Below are positions 5,904 to 7,248 of a DNA stretch of 7,248 nucleotides, piece by piece. Made by a program: the position numbers and the translations under genes. Origin of the DNA: Candidatus Dormiibacterota bacterium. GTDB taxonomy: Bacteria; Chloroflexota; Dormibacteria; Aeolococcales; Bog-877. A model generated the notes under the pieces. The model did not search any database, had not been told where the DNA came from, and saw only the letters and a program-made list of their open reading frames with translations. The stretch spans positions 1 through 7,248 of the forward strand of contig JASHRA010000096.1 in assembly GCA_030038765.1 (NCBI GenBank), read 5' to 3'. Numbering within the stretch: position 1 is the stretch's first letter; the number at the start of each line of letters is the position of its first letter.

Positions 5904-6346
5904 GCTCCGGGCCCCGGCACCGGGCCCGGGAGCTGGCGCTGCAGCTGCTCTTCCAGCAGGAGGCGCGGCCCCACGACTGGCGCCCAGCCCTCGCCTACCT
6001 TCTGGAGCAGGAGCCGGACCGGGCCGTCGACCGGGGCCTGGTCGAGGCCCTGGTCGGGGGCACGCTGGCCCACCTGGAGGAGATCGACCTCAGCCTCGGG
6101 GCCGCCTCCAGCTGGAGCCTGGACCAGATGGGGCAGCTGGAGCGGACCGTGCTCCGGCTGGCCACCGAGGAGCTCTGCTGGGAGCGGGGGACGCCGGTGG
6201 CGGTGGTGATCGACGAGGCCGTGGGGCTGGCCAAGGAGCTGGCCGGCGAGGACTCGGGCCGCTTCGTCAACGGGGTCCTGGGGCAGATCGCGCGCCGCCG
6301 GCAGGGGGCGTCCGAGGCGGCCGGTGCGCGTCCTCCAGGTAGGTGA
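5900..6346 (+). CDS. nusB: Transcription antitermination factor NusB
   Basis: NusB pairs with NusE (ribosomal protein S10) on boxA RNA to support antitermination during rRNA transcription. The 148-residue, mostly helical product has the family landmarks: RHRARELALQLLFQQE (6-21) at the N-terminus, LERTVLRLATEEL (80-92), and the C-terminal PVAVVIDEAVGLAKELAGEDSGRFVNGVLGQIA (99-131), including the near-invariant FVNGVL. Residues 132-148 are an extra Ala/Arg-rich tail encoded where nusB overlaps xseA. The TTG start at 5900 overlaps the previous stop (TTGA); no other ATG, GTG or TTG precedes the conserved RHRAR motif in frame. The nearest purine run, GGAG 5894-5897, is only 2 bases away, so initiation probably depends on coupling to the upstream gene. 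A bulged 12-bp hairpin covers the first codons. Confidence 0.95.
   Translation: MSSGPRHRARELALQLLFQQEARPHDWRPALAYLLEQEPDRAVDRGLVEALVGGTLAHLEEIDLSLGAASSWSLDQMGQLERTVLRLATEELCWERGTPVAVVIDEAVGLAKELAGEDSGRFVNGVLGQIARRRQGASEAAGARPPGR
5903..5934. repeat. Bulged 12-bp stem-loop over the nusB initiation region
   Basis: AGCTCCGGGCCC (5903-5914) pairs with GGGCCC-G-GGAGCT (5922-5934), leaving one unpaired G at 5928 and a 7-base loop. It begins one base after the TTG start codon of nusB. Stable structure there would be expected to hinder independent initiation and make nusB rely on ribosomes finishing the upstream gene. Chance is a real alternative in such GC-rich coding DNA. Confidence 0.4.
6314..6317 (+). 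promoter_or_regulatory. Ribosome-binding site for xseA inside nusB
   Basis: GAGG, 6 bases before GTG 6324, supports that start even though it lies within the nusB C-terminal codons. Confidence 0.5.
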
Positions 6347-7248
6347 GCTGGCGGCCCTGATCCGGGCCGCGCTGGAGGAGGAGCCGGGGCTCCAGGACAC
6401 CTACGTCGAGGCCGAGCTCGGCGACGTCCACCACTCCGCGGCCGGCCACTGGTACTTCAGCCTCAAGGACTGCCGCGCGGAGCGGCGCGAGGCGGCGGTG
6501 ATCCGGGCCGCCATGTTCCGCCGCGAGGCCCAGGGACTGCGCTTCCAACCGGAGACCGGGATGCGGGTGATCGCCCACGGGTCGGTGTCCCTCTACTCCG
6601 GGCAGGGCACGCTCCAGCTCTACCTCGACAGCCTGGAGCCGCAGGGGGTGGGGGCGCTGGCGCTCGCCTTCCAGCAGCTGGTCCAGCGCCTCCAGGCGGA
6701 GGGCCTCTTCGCGCCCGAGCGCAAGCGCCGCCTGCCCTTCCTGCCCCGGCGCCTGGCGGTGGTGACGTCGCGCCAGGGCGCCGCCGTGAGGGACGTCATC
6801 CACGTGGTGCAGCGCCGCTGCCCCATCACCGAGGTCCTGGTCGTGCCCAGCCTGGTCCAGGGCGAGGGCGCCGTGCCCGCCCTGCTGGCGGCGCTGGAGC
6901 TGGCCGGCCGGGCCGAGGTGGACGTGGTCCTGCTGGTCCGGGGCGGGGGCTCGCTGGAGGACCTCCAGGCCTTCAACTCCGAGGCCCTGGCGCGCGCGGT
7001 CCTGGCCTGTCCCCACCCCGTGGTCACGGGGGTGGGCCACGAGACGGACACCTCGGTGGTCGACTTCGTGGCCGACCTGCGCGCTCCCACCCCCTCGGTG
7101 GCGGCGGAGCTGGCGGTGCCCGACCTCCGCGCCCTGCGGCGGGGCCTGGCCGAGCGCTCGGACCGGGTCCTCCGCTGGGGCCAGGCGAGGCTGGACCGGG
7201 AGCGGGCGGGGCTGGCCCAGGCCCGCCGACGCCTGGGCCGGCTGGCCC
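6324..7248 (+). CDS. xseA: Exonuclease VII large subunit, 3' end outside window
   Basis: XseA is the catalytic subunit of exonuclease VII, which with several XseB subunits degrades single-stranded DNA from either end in repair. The frame runs from GTG 6324 to the window edge, giving 308 residues; the family is usually about 400-460, so roughly the last quarter or more is missing. The N-terminal OB-fold is at about 1-105 (VRVLQVGELAALIRAAL, then HWYFSLKD, then MRVIAHGSVSLYSGQGTLQLYL). The catalytic domain includes LAVVTSRQGAAVRDV (144-158, D157), RGGGSLEDLQAFNSE (206-220) and the near-invariant VTGVGHETDTSVVDFVADLRAPTPSVAAE (234-262). The segment after 265 starts the long coiled-coil arm. The start lies inside nusB (23-base overlap) with GAGG 6314-6317 at 6-base spacing, and no later start fits the N-terminus. 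xseB would be expected just downstream. Confidence 0.96.
   Translation, partial: MRVLQVGELAALIRAALEEEPGLQDTYVEAELGDVHHSAAGHWYFSLKDCRAERREAAVIRAAMFRREAQGLRFQPETGMRVIAHGSVSLYSGQGTLQLYLDSLEPQGVGALALAFQQLVQRLQAEGLFAPERKRRLPFLPRRLAVVTSRQGAAVRDVIHVVQRRCPITEVLVVPSLVQGEGAVPALLAALELAGRAEVDVVLLVRGGGSLEDLQAFNSEALARAVLACPHPVVTGVGHETDTSVVDFVADLRAPTPSVAAELAVPDLRALRRGLAERSDRVLRWGQARLDRERAGLAQARRRLGRLA

Overview
The window comes from a very GC-rich bacterial chromosome; C or G sits at most third codon positions, and starts are often GTG or TTG. All nine genes have recognisable family signatures, and most are housekeeping genes. I see no phage, IS, CRISPR, tRNA or rRNA. GC content, a Thermus-like EF-P tip loop (KLGRG), a baseplate-J-like membrane protein, an Asp23-family protein and tandem HD domains suggest a monoderm such as a Chloroflexota or Dormibacterota-type lineage. 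That taxonomic guess is inference only, and no marker in the window proves it.

Layout. (1) Positions 1-3427, + strand: the 3' part of a baseplate-J-like membrane protein, ruvX, mltG and a short prepilin peptidase. Gaps are at most 28 bases and ruvX/mltG overlap, so this is probably one operon. (2) Positions 3420-4826, - strand: a two-domain HD-GYP protein that converges on the prepilin peptidase with an 8-base overlap. (3) Positions 4827-4983: a divergent control region with a perfect 20-bp palindrome, an extra half-site 11 bp away and a strong GC hairpin. (4) Positions 4984-7248, + strand: efp, an Asp23/Gls24-family gene, nusB and xseA (cut by the window end). Successive genes overlap by 4, 4 and 23 bases, which points to a translationally coupled operon.

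How they fit together. Operon 1 combines cell-envelope work (MltG ends glycan strands; the prepilin peptidase matures pilins or pseudopilins) with the RuvX/YqgF nuclease. Operon 2 covers translation elongation (EF-P), transcription antitermination and rRNA synthesis (NusB), and DNA repair (XseA). The HD-GYP protein between them is the only clear signalling gene; its likely substrate is cyclic di-GMP. I found no convincing undescribed multi-gene system. The best leads are the palindromic element at 4857-4884, the degenerate N-terminal HD-GYP-like half of the signalling protein, and the baseplate-J-like protein of unknown role upstream of ruvX.
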